From Strigops habroptila (taxonomy: Eukaryota > Chordata > Aves > Psittaciformes > Psittacidae): 64,000 bases of DNA. Under the pieces are notes generated by a model, which was given only the letters and a program-made list of their open reading frames with translations, was not told the DNA's origin and ran no database searches. Each line of letters starts with the position of its first letter. The stretch's first letter is position 1. This document shows, one piece after another, positions 43,001 to 53,100 of the stretch. Position numbers and translations under genes: made by a program. The DNA lies in NCBI RefSeq assembly GCF_004027225.2, contig NC_044278.2, positions 95,224,743 through 95,288,742 on the forward strand, written 5' to 3'.

Positions 43001-46000
43001 TATTTCAACTGGCTTAACAAAAATTACCTCTATTGACTAACCTTGACCTTCCCCTCCAGTTTCACATTTATCCTAAAAGGGTCATATTAGGTGCTCACAG
43101 TCCATACCTTGTCAAAGAGAGAGACAGATGGATCTCCTGTTATGCCATGTAGATCCATTGCATCTTTTTACTCCTCTCCAAGGAAGATTACAGAAACCGT
43201 AATGGGGAAAGTATCAGGCCTTGAATAATCAACAGTCTGAGCTCCTACACCTGAACTGCAACTTTTCAAAGCTTTCAGTGGGGTGTCTCTATTTTACCTC
43301 TGTTTCACCAACAGGTTAGAAGTTTCACACGTATGTACATATGTTACAGGTCAGAAGGGCTTATTCTTACTTTTACTCACCCAGGAACTTAATATATTAC
43401 CAACTATTACAGGAAGAAAAAAACCAGACTGCATGAACTTTTTCCACCTTTCCAAACTCAGATATCAAATATACATAAGAAAAATACAGGATGCCTGACA
43501 TCTGTCATCTGCATAGCGATCAAGAAATCCCCAACCGCTCATAAGAATACAGCGAATAGGATCGTATGTCTTCTGTTTGTGTACCTAGTATATTTCCAGG
43601 GCAAAAATCTCCTAAACTGTTGCTTGCTTGCACAGCAGCAGACAGTAACACACATAGATGCCTGCCAGTGTGATGTTAAATACTCCAATGTGTGATTCAG
43701 TGAACTGCCAGTATTCCATGCTATATAAAAGCAAAAAGCTCCTTGGTTTGGCTTTATCTTGTTTAAAAATATTCTGTGTGATTCAAACCAATTTTCCTCC
43801 TAAACGAATAGTGCCAACACAACTCTCTACATGCAACTGTAAGCATTCCCAAGAAGAGCCACTAGCGGAATGTGAATCCAACATCTGTGTAGTTTCAGGG
43901 TCATCCCAATTGACTTATTCTTGGTAAAATTTCATGCTTAACAGACATACAGGAACAAATTGTGGACATTTCGGATCAGGAGGCATGAACTCTTGTCATT
44001 TAGCAAAATAATAGTACTCAAGGAAGCTAGCAAAGACAATTTGGCCAAGCAGGCACAACAGGGGAACGCCTTGTAAAAAGATGTATGATTAAACGAAAGA
44101 GACAGGTTTGCCCCACCTGGACATAAATTCCTTTCCCACTGTTAATCCTGCAATCCTGCACTTAAGACAGAACTAAAGGTTGTAAAGTCCTTAAAAATAA
44201 TTTAAAAAACAGGCAACAGATGAGACTTTTAACTCTCAGCACCAGCACCTGATTGTATCTGGAGTTTCTCCCATCTCTAGAGTAGTAACAGGCTTTAGCA
44301 GAACAGGGAAGCTGAAACATGAAACGCCCCACAAAATCCCAGGACATGCCAAGCTGAAAGGAAGGCCAAGCCCTTCTTATCTAATTCCCTTGGTTTCAGT
44401 GTGCAACAATGAAGTTGAAGGCAATTTTGCAACTGACTTTGGCAGCTGCAGAATCTCATCCATGAGCATCCATGTTCACAGTAGTCTTACAACCATTCTT
44501 CCATGCAAATGCACATCACATCCTTCGCACGCGCCTCATCTCACACCCTGGTCCCCAGTTGCTATATCAACACAGGAGCAAGCAAGGTGAACAGGAGCTG
44601 ATAATGGCTTCTTGTTGTGATGTAAAAACACAGGATTTATTGATATAAATATTTGGTTCAGAAATCTTACAGTCTTTTAACTGTAGCCTTAATAAAGTGC
44701 TGCTCTCCTGACCCTTCTGAACAGTACCAAATTTGTTATAGTACATGGAGGTGAAACAAAAGACAGATTGCAGTGACCTACCTGAACAAGCAGTCTTGTT
44801 AGATACATGCAAGTGAAAGAGGCAGAAGCTAGACACTTCAGGTTATTTTACATCTAGCTTCGCTATGTTTCTGAACTGACTAAAGGTGCTGCAGCCTACA
44901 GTTCTGCCTGCCAGGGAAAGTCAGCACGGTGCCCTAAACCAGCTCTAACTCACTTGGGTTCATCTTCTGCCACCAACATGTCTTAGACCAGCTACGCTAG
45001 AAACTGAATCTTTCAGCCCATCTAGGCCAAGCACAAAGATCAGGCCAAGTTTCAAGGGACCCCAGATCTGTTTGCTGTACTGAATTAAAAGCCTGTGACA
45101 CTCTGAAGGCTTTTTGCTGCCGGGCAGGTTCAGAAAATGTTACCAAACCTGTAGGCACCGCAGATGGCACTGAGTCACGGGTGCTGCGCCCGAGAGTGTT
45201 TGGTTAGCAGTGAGGGTGATGTGTTCAAGGACATCCTTCAGTGACATACTGGATGCCACCTGCAATGCTTTGTGCTGACCAGACTTAGCAATGAACACAC
45301 GACTTGGAGAAGTTGTGTCGTCACTCCCCTTTTTTTGTGAGATGGGTCAGGCATCGTTTCTATTAATGTGCTTTTACAACATCCACTAACAAAGGACATG
45401 GTAGCATATCAGTAGTAAATGAAGCGGTATGGCCAGCGCATCACATGCTGTCTGTTCTTCCTCAGGTTCAACAGATCTGTCTGCTTGATATCAGGATTTC
45501 TCCTCTCTTGCTCCCTATTTAGATGCATTCTCCAAACGCTACGGGAGTTCATGGCAGAAAGAAGGAAGAGAGTCTAAGCTGTGAAGGCTTCATTTCCAAG
45601 ATAGTTTAATACTTCCCTGCTTTTCTAGTTCATTCCAGAATGGGTATTTCTCATTAAACCCAAGTACAGCTTGCTTCTACATGGCCAAGGTTAACTTTTT
45701 ATGGCATTTATAGAATTCTGTAATAAAATGTAATTAATTGCTCTTCACCATATCAAGACTGAACAGGATGACAGCAATTGCACGTGCTGCAAGAACACCT
45801 TATTTCAGATGTTGGAGGGAACGAAGATGGTTGATGAAGAAGGCAAGAAGGTTTTAGTCCACTTTTTCAGTTCTGTCTTACCCTACTTAGTCTCCCAGTT
45901 GTTACGTTAGATTTGCCAGTGCTGCAGTATCTTATTTAAAATAGATGTCACTAAAAAAATATAATAAATTAAAACCAAGGTATTAGGAAGAGCACCTCAG

Positions 46001-49000
46001 AGGAGAAGGAGCCATGTGTGGTGGTACTTCCCAACCTAAGGTCTATGAACTATCAGAATGTAGCTGAGAAAACGTCAAACCTTTAAGCACACATCTATCC
46101 ATGCAAGCAAACAAACAAAAAAAACCCCTCACAAAATAAAAGAACCAAACATTCAAACTTAGCCTATTTTTCAGCTGAGAGTTTTTAAAAAGCATTATGG
46201 CAACACTACATGCATTCATAGGTGGGAAAAAAGAAAAAAAAAGAAAAGAAAGGATACATGGAGGAACTGGGTCAAATTCAATCCTCATCTAAGAAGATAG
46301 ATGCCAGTGCAGTCAATAAAGTTCAGTCAAAATCTGAATGGGTCCTGTTCTATGACTAGCAGAAAGCATCATTAATAAAGGGTGCAAACTTCTGTATATG
46401 ATGTGTATACACGGAAATAAGTTTCAGAAATATGTATGATTGCCTTTATACTTAAAAGTGGCTTCTCTGTGTCCTATCCACCAAGTTGTGTCCTTCCCCC
46501 TTCTCCCATTGCTCATAAAGCCTTAACCGATCTGCTGCAAAGCTCTACCTGCATACTGCATAACTTGGCAGGAATGATTTTAAATAACGCATTATTTAAA
46601 AACAGCCCTTCCAAAGCACAGATGGTTCCTGTTGAAAGTCCCACAAAGTTCTGCTAGCAGCATCGAACCCCTCCTTATCCAACCTTGCGCCTCCGCAGCT
46701 GCCCAGGGCATCTTCACCTCAAACTTACAATTTGTCAGCTGGAAAAGGAAACGAGGAGGTTCTTCACTAGCCCTGCAGTTAATTTAGGCTTTGCCACACT
46801 TCTCTGCCAATTCTGGCTGTATTAGCAACTTTTAGCTGTCTCAGCCCACATACCACATTGGCTGCACTACAATAACAGCTCAATGGTCACAGGATAAATC
46901 TTCCTGTTTAAGTACCCCAGGCAAGCCCTTGTTGGAAGCTATGCTGAACACAAGCAAAATCAGGGATGCTCCTAGAAGTCCTGGGAACCTCGGGTTTATG
47001 GTCAGGCACAACAGTACCCCTCCAGGTCTCGCAGCAGACAAGGAGCCAGAAATCTGAAAACTTGGAGAGCCCTGATGCCAAAACTTCCGCATTCACAGGC
47101 CCACAGGGTCGAAAACAAGCCCTGGGATATCCAGGGTCTCTGGTTCTTGCAGGGAGCCAGACCTCTGCACCCTTTTATGAAAATTTGACACGTTTCCTCT
47201 CCCTCTGGAAATCAAACCAGAGGTAAATTTTAAAACCTCGCCAGGTCTTGAAGAGCACAGAGTACAGCACTGTGCTTTGTTTTACTTAAATTTCTCTAAT
47301 CATACTCATGAAAAGATGTTATTCATTAGTTTTACTAAGTAAGTTTTGAAAACCTGTGTGCCATTGAAAGTCTCCTCCTTGCCTTTTCTTCTCAAACTCA
47401 AAATGCAAACAACCCTTAAAAATAGTTTTACTAAGCTAACAAACCCATACGGACAGTAAGAGATGTGATGGGGTGATTGTTTTTGCAAGAGATATTTTTC
47501 CTGCCATTTTTCAAGTTTATCGTTGCCCCTGCACTAAAGATATTTTTTACCATTCGCTTCTCTAAACTCAAGGGAATGAATACAGCTATTTTCTTTAATA
47601 GGTATTTATTTCAGGACAGGCTCAGCGTAACACTTTAGATGAAAGGTAGCATTGCTGAGGACTCTCACATCTTCCCTTCTGCAGGGAGGACAGCCCTGTG
47701 CGCTTCCCCTACATTGCAGTGCAAAGTCCCAGGTCAACAAGCTGCATAAAGTGTACGTGTGAATACCATAAAAAAAAAGGCTGCTTTCCCCTCTTTCTGC
47801 CTTGCTGCTGAAGCACCTACCTTGTCCCCGCTCCCTCCTCTCCCCCGATCACCCACATTTACCCCAGGAACAGCCTCCATCCCATATTGATAAAGTATGG
47901 CAGAAAATACTGAAAAACAACCTCCTCCTGTAAAATGAATGTCATCATTAAATTCACGAGCTGTTTCCATCCTAATACTCCAGGGGAATGCTCCCATCTC
48001 TTCTGCTTTGTGAGGAAAACACACACCAGCTGTTCTGACTTTTATGAAAAATTTACATTGAGTTCTTGATTTTCTAAGAAGTCTGAATTTCATCTCTTTT
48101 GTCACTGACACCCAAATAAACAAACCAGTTGAAAGCTAAAAATCCTCCAAACCACAACCCAGAGGAGTCATGCTGCAAAGCAAATAGAGAAGAAACCCGA
48201 GTCTAGAGCTTCTGCTTTGAATGTCTTCTTTAATCAGGCTCCGAAAGATTAATTCAGCAGGGGAGAGAAGTTTCTGTTGGTTTATTTAGTTACTTATTTT
48301 AAGTTTTAGTTCAGAGTCAAATTCTCTCAGTGCTTTCAGTTAACTGAAGATATTTCAGCATGAGACATCAAATACCAGAGGCCACCCTGAAATCCGTGTG
48401 ACTGATTTTACATAATTAACACACACTGAGCTATTTGCTTTGAACCAAAAAGTTTCAAGAGGATTTCACTAAGGGTGTGAAGGGCCCCATGCCTACCTTT
48501 TGGGTTGGGCTTGTTTTAATACTGGCTCATTTGTAAGGTGGGGGAAGCACAACATGCGCACACAAACAGCAGCTGCACAAAACCAGCGTTAATGTCACTT
48601 AGCTGCTATTTCTGTTTCCACCGACATTCGGTTTTAACCTAAAATTAGTTTGTTGTTAATTAAAATCATATACTTCTGCTACAGTAATAATGTAGAAGAC
48701 TGGAGTGTCAGATGCCAAAAAAAGAAAAAAAAAAAAAATTATTTGATTTTATGTGAGCACAAATTCCTAACTGGGAGCATTTTGTATGCTGGGGTGCATC
48801 TTCTCAACTGGTTACTGGAAAAGTGGCAAAAGTTACTCAGGTTTGTGTCACAGAGTTAGAGAAGAGCAATAGTATTAGCAAAAACTTAGCACTATGATTA
48901 GAACACGAGTATCACAGCTTACAGAATCACAGAATGGTTTCGTTGGAAAGGACCTTAAGATCATCTAGTTCCAACCCCCCTGCCATGGGCAGGGACGCCT

Positions 49001-50065
49001 CACTCTAGACCAGGTTCCTCAAAGCCCCATTCAACGTGGCCTTGAACACCGCCAGGAATGGGGCAGCCACAGCTTCCTTGGGCAACCTGTTCCAGTGCTT
49101 CACCACCCTCACAGTAAAGAACTTCTTCCTAATATCTCATCTAAATCTTCACTCTATCAGTTTAAAGCCATTCCCCCCTTGTCCTATCACTACAGTCCCT
49201 GATGAAGAGTCCCTCTCCAGCACCCTTGTAGGCCCCCTTCAGATACTGGAAGGCTGCTATGAGGCCTCCACGCAGCCTTCTCTTCTCCAGGTTGAACAGC
49301 CCCAGTTTTCTCAGCCTGTCTTTGTATGGGAGGTGCTCCAGCCCCCTTATCATCCTTGTGGCCCTCTTCTGGACTTGCTCCAACATTTCCATGTCCTTCT
49401 TATGTTGGGGACACCCAAAACCGTATGCGTACTCCAAGTGGGGTCTCACAAGAGCAGAGGAGAGGGGCAGAATCACCTCCCTTGACCTGCTGGTCACACC
49501 GGTCATTTAGGAAGCACTAGCACCCAGAACGTTGGAAAGTATTAACAGAGTGAGATCGTTTTTATATGTATCTGAATCCATACAGCTTTGCCATTTTATG
49601 CAAAGAGGGCTCATCTGTAGTGTGTACCTACACATTAATTGGCAGTCTCATTTGTTATCCTACTAAAACAATTAACAGTATAGTAGTTTTCAAATATCCT
49701 TCCAAGCTGTTTCATTAGATGCAGTACTGTTTGAAGTAGAAGGAGATCAGCCTTCATTTTGGCTGAGGCTCCCGGATCTCAAGATTTTCTGTCTGACCCC
49801 AGATCTGTACCTTACTTATGCAAAAGCCCCCTGATTTCAGCAGAACCATTCAGACACAAAGCTACTCACAAGTGCAGGCGCTTGCAGAATCAGGGCACTG
49901 AGCGAATACAATTTTATCACCAGCATAAAATCCTTATTGGTCTTCAACAACATTATCTCATACCTTGTCTGTCTTTTTTTCTTGTTTTTCCAATATGGTC
50001 ATGTTTTCTTTCAGAATTTTCACAATCTCAGCAGGATTTTTGTGCGATTTACTAAACAAAGGCAT
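12839..50065 (-). CDS. CAB39L: CAB39L (MO25-beta), complete coding sequence in eight exons
   Basis: CAB39L is a scaffold protein of helical (armadillo/HEAT-like) repeats. In the known MO25 family it binds STRAD pseudokinases and helps activate LKB1, and it also stimulates STE20-family kinases such as SPAK/OSR1 and MST-type kinases in the cytoplasm. Joining 49964-50065, 37700-37864, 32245-32363, 26315-26483, 22696-22755, 21109-21174, 20275-20418 and 12839-13018 gives 334 residues without frame breaks, the length expected for the family. Beta-type residues such as [19 protein letters not shown] and LVTLIANLQ separate it from CAB39. Arg236 and Phe239 (D-R-H-N-F) correspond to MO25-alpha Arg240 and Phe243, which are needed to activate STE20 kinases. 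The start is fixed by an in-frame TGA 9 bases upstream. All introns obey GT/AG. No disabling change was seen. Confidence 0.96.
13019..20274 (-). other. CAB39L: CAB39L intron between coding exons 7 and 8 (7.26 kb)
   Basis: Bounded by AAG|gtgagc and gttag. It contains the GA/CT microsatellite at 13054-13075, a fairly GC-rich stretch around 13.5-14.4 kb with a 269-codon minus-strand open frame of no recognised family, and otherwise plain AT-rich sequence. No clear CR1 or LTR was seen in it. Confidence 0.85.
13054..13075. repeat. (GA)n microsatellite, (CT)n on the gene strand
   Basis: About eleven uninterrupted GA units, ending 36 bases from the terminal exon acceptor. In the CAB39L transcript it reads as a CU-rich tract. 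Confidence 0.9.
20275..20418 (-). CDS. CAB39L: CAB39L coding exon 7, residues 228-275
   Basis: A phase 0 exon of 48 codons, from L-L-G-E-L-I-L to F-E-A-F-H-V-F-K. It includes D-R-H-N-F with Arg236 and Phe239, the positions equivalent to MO25-alpha Arg240/Phe243, which contact STE20-family kinases, and the conserved helix [17 protein letters not shown]. Acceptor ctatag and donor AAG|gtgagc are both canonical. Confidence 0.97.
20419..21108 (-). other. CAB39L: CAB39L intron between coding exons 6 and 7 (690 bp)
   Basis: Bounded by AAG|gtaaag and ctatag. It contains one copy (20568-20700) of a diverged sequence that recurs at 21341-21482 on the other side of exon 6. Confidence 0.9.
20568..20700. 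repeat. Local duplicated block, copy A
   Basis: Aligned by eye with 21341-21482. Shared runs occur in the same order: gtga-tta-tgcccag, ctcttctaaatac/ctcttccaaatac, acagagggat, ggatgtaa/gggtgtaa, taggagctgg, gagagcca and aggacagaag. The family is not recognised. It could be a diverged interspersed repeat present twice, or a local duplication. Confidence 0.6.
21109..21174 (-). CDS. CAB39L: CAB39L coding exon 6, residues 206-227
   Basis: A 22-codon exon, phase 0 at both ends, encoding [22 protein letters not shown], a near-invariant helix of the MO25 family. Acceptor ctctag, donor AAG|gtaaag. The beta paralogue in mammals has Gln where this has His in L-L-H-S; His is the residue found in MO25-alpha, so this is a minor variation. 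Confidence 0.96.
21175..22695 (-). other. CAB39L: CAB39L intron between coding exons 5 and 6 (1.52 kb)
   Basis: Bounded by GCA|gtaagt and ctctag. It holds copy B of the local duplication and otherwise AT-rich sequence with no recognised repeat. Confidence 0.9.
21341..21482. repeat. Local duplicated block, copy B
   Basis: Direct repeat of 20568-20700, offset by about 770 bases, same orientation. Similarity appears to continue weakly beyond the block (ccatgtcagacgtgg in A, gacatgtgggacc in B). Confidence 0.6.
22696..22755 (-). CDS. CAB39L: CAB39L coding exon 5, residues 186-205
   Basis: A 20-codon phase 0 exon reading [20 protein letters not shown]. It follows acceptor ttccccag and ends at donor GCA|gtaagt. 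It continues the helix that begins at the end of exon 4 (A-F-A-T-F-K). Confidence 0.96.
22756..26314 (-). other. CAB39L: CAB39L intron between coding exons 4 and 5 (3.56 kb)
   Basis: Bounded by AAG|gtaaat and ccccag. It contains one CR1 3' end at 24383-24546. The rest is AT-rich with no recognised feature. Confidence 0.9.
24383..24546 (-). mobile_element. CR1 retrotransposon, 5'-truncated 3' end
   Basis: Starts atcatagaatggtctgggtt and continues ggaagggaccttaaagatca, the reverse complement of the CR1 3' terminus, so the element is in minus orientation. It extends through cttgaacactgtcagggatg and stops after gcttctgtgggtaac. Length is about 165 bases, all 3' UTR/ORF2-end. Confidence 0.9.
26315..26483 (-). 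CDS. CAB39L: CAB39L coding exon 4, residues 129-185
   Basis: A 169-base exon whose first base completes Gly129 (GG|A), then [23 protein letters not shown] and [15 protein letters not shown], ending A-F-A-T-F-K. This is the most conserved core of MO25 proteins. Acceptor tcttcag, donor AAG|gtaaat. Confidence 0.97.
29439..29745 (-). mobile_element. CR1 retrotransposon, 5'-truncated, about 0.3 kb
   Basis: Begins tcacagaatcacagaatggt, with the tail repeats of CR1, followed by ttgaaagggaccttaaagat, the ccagccccctgccatgggca block, and further into accaccctcacagggaagaa, ending near aaaagcccctctccag. Minus orientation. It reaches deeper into ORF2 than the 24.4 kb copy. Confidence 0.92.
31706..31727. 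repeat. (AC)n microsatellite
   Basis: About eleven AC units between ggtta and aaaatattt in intron 3. Confidence 0.9.
32245..32363 (-). CDS. CAB39L: CAB39L coding exon 3, residues 90-129
   Basis: A 119-base exon: [24 protein letters not shown], then [11 protein letters not shown] and the first two bases of Gly129. Phase 0 entry after acceptor ttaacag, phase 2 exit at GG|gtgggt. The phase 2 junction is completed exactly by exon 4. Confidence 0.97.
33713..33784 (+). mobile_element. CR1 retrotransposon, very short 3' end
   Basis: Carries gggggcttggaactaggtga, then tctttaaggtcccttccaac and cattctgtgattca, the 3' terminus of CR1 in plus orientation. Only about 70 bases are recognisable. Confidence 0.85.
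33811..33840. repeat. AT/GT-rich simple repeat
   Basis: Alternating purine-pyrimidine tract of catata/tgtata units next to a CR1 3' end. It may have grown from the CR1 tail region. Confidence 0.7.
34580..35142 (+). mobile_element. Solo LTR of an avian endogenous retrovirus
   Basis: The 563-base element begins TGTCATGGTTTAAGTCCAGC and ends CAGCTGAAACCAGGACA, so it has TG...CA ends. Internal landmarks include gggttgagataagaacag, a likely TATA box in ggtttatatactgggcat, and tagcaacaactaaaaacat. No internal retroviral genes lie on either side, so it is a solo LTR. A clear target-site duplication was not found (flanks agaac and caata), which suggests age or rearrangement. Confidence 0.85.
36305..36452 (-). 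mobile_element. CR1 retrotransposon, 5'-truncated 3' end
   Basis: Starts agaatcatagcatggtttgg, then gttggaagggaccttaaaga and tgctatgggcaggga, ending at gggatggggcatcc. Minus orientation, about 150 bases. Confidence 0.9.
37090..37130. repeat. AT-rich simple repeat
   Basis: A taatatatatacacatatat tract with near-pure A/T. Low complexity; no gene. Confidence 0.7.
37700..37864 (-). CDS. CAB39L: CAB39L coding exon 2, residues 35-89
   Basis: A 55-codon phase 0 exon starting [19 protein letters not shown] and ending L-Q-L-I-D-F-E. The combination K-S-L-Q-A-M and I-L-C-G-T is typical of the beta paralogue (MO25-alpha has N-L-V-A-M and I-L-Y-G-T). Acceptor caaacag, donor GAG|gtaggt. The open frame continues upstream into the intron but is not part of the protein. 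Confidence 0.97.
38110..38445 (+). mobile_element. Truncated LTR, same family as 34580-35142
   Basis: Shares in order agtttatatactgagcatga, the ggaatacccctttgg run, tcagcaacaactaaaacat, tgtaccagctactaggaaga and the terminal agctgaaaccaggaca with the 34.6 kb LTR. The 5' part is missing, so only about 335 bases of the 3' portion remain. Same orientation as the other copy. Confidence 0.8.
38585..38682 (+). mobile_element. CR1 retrotransposon, short 3' end
   Basis: Contains aggtgtccctgcccatggta, ggttggaactagatggtctt and accattctatgattct at the 3' end. Plus orientation, only 140 bases beyond the truncated LTR. Confidence 0.9.
39030..39046. repeat. (GT)n microsatellite
   Basis: About eight GT units following ttttttcac. 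Confidence 0.85.
40603..40621. repeat. Poly-A tract
   Basis: About 19 consecutive adenines after actcagaag. No element with a target-site duplication could be attached to it. Confidence 0.8.
41378..41580 (-). mobile_element. CR1 retrotransposon, divergent subfamily
   Basis: Begins aggatggaaaagacctttaa, then gatcatcaagtcaaactgtt, continues through gaacacttccagggacggca and agttccctgggcagcctgt. This is the CR1 3' region in minus orientation but of another subfamily than the other copies, and it lacks the terminal ATTCTATG tail. Confidence 0.85.
48921..49510 (-). mobile_element. CR1 retrotransposon, about 0.6 kb, with the end of the reverse-transcriptase ORF
   Basis: Starts tacagaatcacagaatggtt and runs in minus orientation through the 3' UTR into ORF2. 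The minus-strand frame at 49162-49506 (114 residues) reads [20 protein letters not shown], then [13 protein letters not shown], the conserved end of the CR1 ORF2 polyprotein (endonuclease plus reverse transcriptase). The catalytic parts are missing because of 5' truncation. It is the longest CR1 copy in the window and the only coding-like frame of mobile origin. Confidence 0.93.
49964..50065 (-). CDS. CAB39L: CAB39L coding exon 1, residues 1-34
   Basis: ATG at 50065-50063, then [19 protein letters not shown], ending E-K-K-T-D-K before donor AAG|gtatga. The context AAAACC-ATG-C has A at -3, a good start context. TGA lies in frame 9 bases upstream, so the Met-Lys-Lys extension seen in the mammalian form cannot be used here. 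Confidence 0.96.
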
Positions 50066-50110
50066 GGTTTTTCTTCACCTGGATTTCTTCCTTCAGGAGA
50101 CAAGAGTTCT
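50066..50110 (-). other. CAB39L: 5' UTR part of the first coding exon of CAB39L
   Basis: Upstream of the ATG a pyrimidine-rich tract (cttgtttcttgtttg) leads to two possible acceptors, ttaag (exon from 50112) and gcag (exon from 50108). The choice is not settled by sequence alone. Confidence 0.6.
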
Positions 50111-53100
50111 GCCTTAAATCAAACAAGAAACAAGAATAGCTTTTAAGGTTTATACAAAAATGCAATAAAAACACACAAAGACATAGAGAACAAGAAAAGC
50201 TTATGCCTCAGGCACTGTGTTTTGCTTCAGCTTTTCAGTAGAGGAGTAAAATTCCTCGTGTACAGTTACTGCAGGTTCATCCAGGATTCACAAGCTACCA
50301 TTAGCAAGTGGAAAGCAACTACTCAGTACTTTTGCAGGAGCTGGATGTTTCCTAAGGCCCCTGACCTACAGGTCAGCACTCCACTGAGTCTATGCCTGTG
50401 TTCAGTGTTTTTTGGACACTACATATTCCACTACGTTTCTAATAGGGGTTTTGGCCAAGCTTCACCAGCTTCATCACGATGCAGATAACTGTACACACCA
50501 GCATATCAAAAATGTCCTTCGTTTAGAGCACCATAAGTTAAGCTCCCAGTTTCTCTGCCATTGCTCCTTCTTCATCTGCTTTTCTTTTTCAGCCCAAAGC
50601 ATCTCCAGAGGAAGCAGTTTAAGTTATCCCCTAAGCCTGACAGACATCAAGAATCTGTGGGTCAGATCTCACTTGTGTAAAACATTGCCCAAATTAAATA
50701 AGGAACAGAGAATCAGGCCCAAATAGAGACACAAATGTTTTCATGACATTTAAATGAAAGACTGAGCATTTTAATGAAAATGGTTCTGTTTAATTTAAAA
50801 CATTCTTCTTCTGTATGTCTGGAAAGGCAAATACCACATCACTGTATTTATACATGAAAGAAACCAAATAGCTTAGTTTCTGATTCTACATAGCATGAAG
50901 TTGCGAATTCTTATGGGTTTTGCTCAGGGTTCAATACAAAGATATGCTGAAGTCAATGGATGGACTACAGATGGGAATACATTCTGGTTAAGGCAGTTTC
51001 CAGGGAGCACAGCACCATTTTGACTGCACTCCGGTTTGTACAATAACAAAGGAGGGAGAGGAAAAAACCGTTATCCCTTTCCACAACAAAAGACAACCAT
51101 CACCATCTCTCCACGCACGCATTTGCAAGATTAGATGGGCATATACACACAAACCACTTCAATCTCCTTACACTTCTTCAACTTTCACAATAAATTAAAA
51201 AAGAAAAAAAAAGAAGTTTTATACAGAGGTTTTCAAGGAGTGAATTAAATCAGCACGATACACACAGTCTAAAGAAGAAAACCCAATGGTCCCAAAGAAC
51301 CCACTTCTCTTATGGTTTGGTTTTTTTTTTTACTATTGGCACACTACAGAGTCCATCAGGCAGTATGGCCCCATTTGTGCCATACATCCATGTGTTCTTA
51401 ATTCCCAAATATCCTATGGAATTAATACCCAGATTAGATATACTTTCTATTACAACTATAAATAGTAGCCATATGAAATAGCCAAGTACAAAATTCAAAC
51501 CACAGGAGTACTTTAATAAATAAATAAAATCTATACAGAGTCTGTTCTAAAATCTTACTAAAAACATTTCAAAATATTTTTGCAGATCATCTTCATAAGA
51601 GGAGTTTCTATGGCATGCAGAAAATATTTTTAAATGTCTTATTTAGACTAAAAGTTCCTTTACAGTGTCCAGAGTAGGGGAATTTGTATATAGCTTCTCA
51701 TTTGTTGCTAGGTCAGTTTTACAGGAATATTTTCACGTTCAGTGTCTGAAAGCTCACCACTTTCAGATTTTCATTTTCAAGCTCCTCACAGTTCAGTTCA
51801 AACTCATTTTTATTCCTGCAGTTTTGGCTATGTAACTTTCACTCCTTGGCTGAGCTCTCAGCTGTGGAATCTTGCTCCCATGGAGCTCACAACTGCAAGC
51901 TTTGGCAGCACCATCCAGCTAGCAACAGAGCAGAGTCACACCTCAACGTGACAACGTGCAAGACTGAAGACTGGTTATACTAACGACTAACTCCTTTGGG
52001 TATGTTCAGCTACATTACAAGCACTGGAAAAGACTGGGATGCAGTATTATAAAAGAAATTTGTTTCAATGCTGCTAGGAAGCACCAAGCACCCCCTTAAC
52101 CCCACACATGCTGCAATGAGAAGATTAATAATACACAACACACTTTAAGAACCTGATTCTGCATGTTTTTATTATCTGTGGCATGAAGAAATGGCATGAA
52201 GACGTGAAGATGCAACAGAGAGAGAGAGCAAGAGTCTGAGAGCAGGAGCTTAACAAGCATGTTGTGTTTCAGAAGGTGGGGTATGTTTGCTCAGATTGCT
52301 GAAGCCACTCCATCTTCCCCTTTTAGAGGTCTCAGGCAAGGAAAACTATTTAAATTGAAGTACACATGAGCTAGGGGTTCTGAGATTTAAAAAAAATGAA
52401 GTCCATATTTCTAACTGAAATGTTGACTGCAAATTATAAACACATTTTCCTCCCCAAAGTAACTTACGTAGCTGTCTAGAGTATGGCATCTGTATTCAAA
52501 TAATCACAAATTTTGCTATAAAACTGCAACAGGCAGGCCAGCACTTTTCCATTGACAGTTCCAGTCTCACCATCAAGTCACCACAGCACTGCTCAGTGAT
52601 AAAATACCATTTCTCTTCTCTTCATAACCTACCAGTGTCCTAATCGCAACAGCAAAATCACTGATAATAGTCAGGAAGGGACTCAAGAGACTGTTTAGTT
52701 CATCCCTTCACTGAACGCAGCCAAGTCTCTGTTTCACTTCATTTATCAGTGTTACATACAAAGCAAAGCATCTGCTGTATGCAAGTGGAGGGAGACAGAG
52801 AAAAAAAAGGGGAAGAGCCCCAAATGTATGTCAAAGAATGTTTTTGGATTTACCCCTTTTCAGGACACAGTTTTTAACCCATCAACATGCGGCTAAAGAT
52901 GATCCATCACTTCAGAAAATACATACTGGCAGCTGCAGGTTATGGTCCCTTTTGCTTCTCCAGGCAGGAATTTTCTAGGGGGACATGAGCTATTCACAAT
53001 TACAGGTAGAAGCAAATGGAGGTAAAGTCACTTTGCTGAGATTTGGGAGTTCTACTGCATAGTCTTGTGGTTGGTTATTCCATGGGGCACATGGCAAAAC

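Larger units (their letters stand above)
37865..49963 (-). other. CAB39L: CAB39L intron between coding exons 1 and 2 (12.1 kb)
   Basis: The longest coding intron, bounded by AAG|gtatga and caaacag. It contains a truncated LTR (38110-38445), CR1 copies at 38585-38682, 41378-41580 and 48921-49510, a GT microsatellite, and long poly-A tracts near 40.6, 46.2 and 48.7 kb. Between about 42 and 48.9 kb nothing recognisable was found. Confidence 0.9.

Noticed and set aside
49036..49510. Plus-strand open frames of 149 and 83 residues
   Set aside because: Both are antisense to the CR1 reverse-transcriptase frame and have no meaning of their own.
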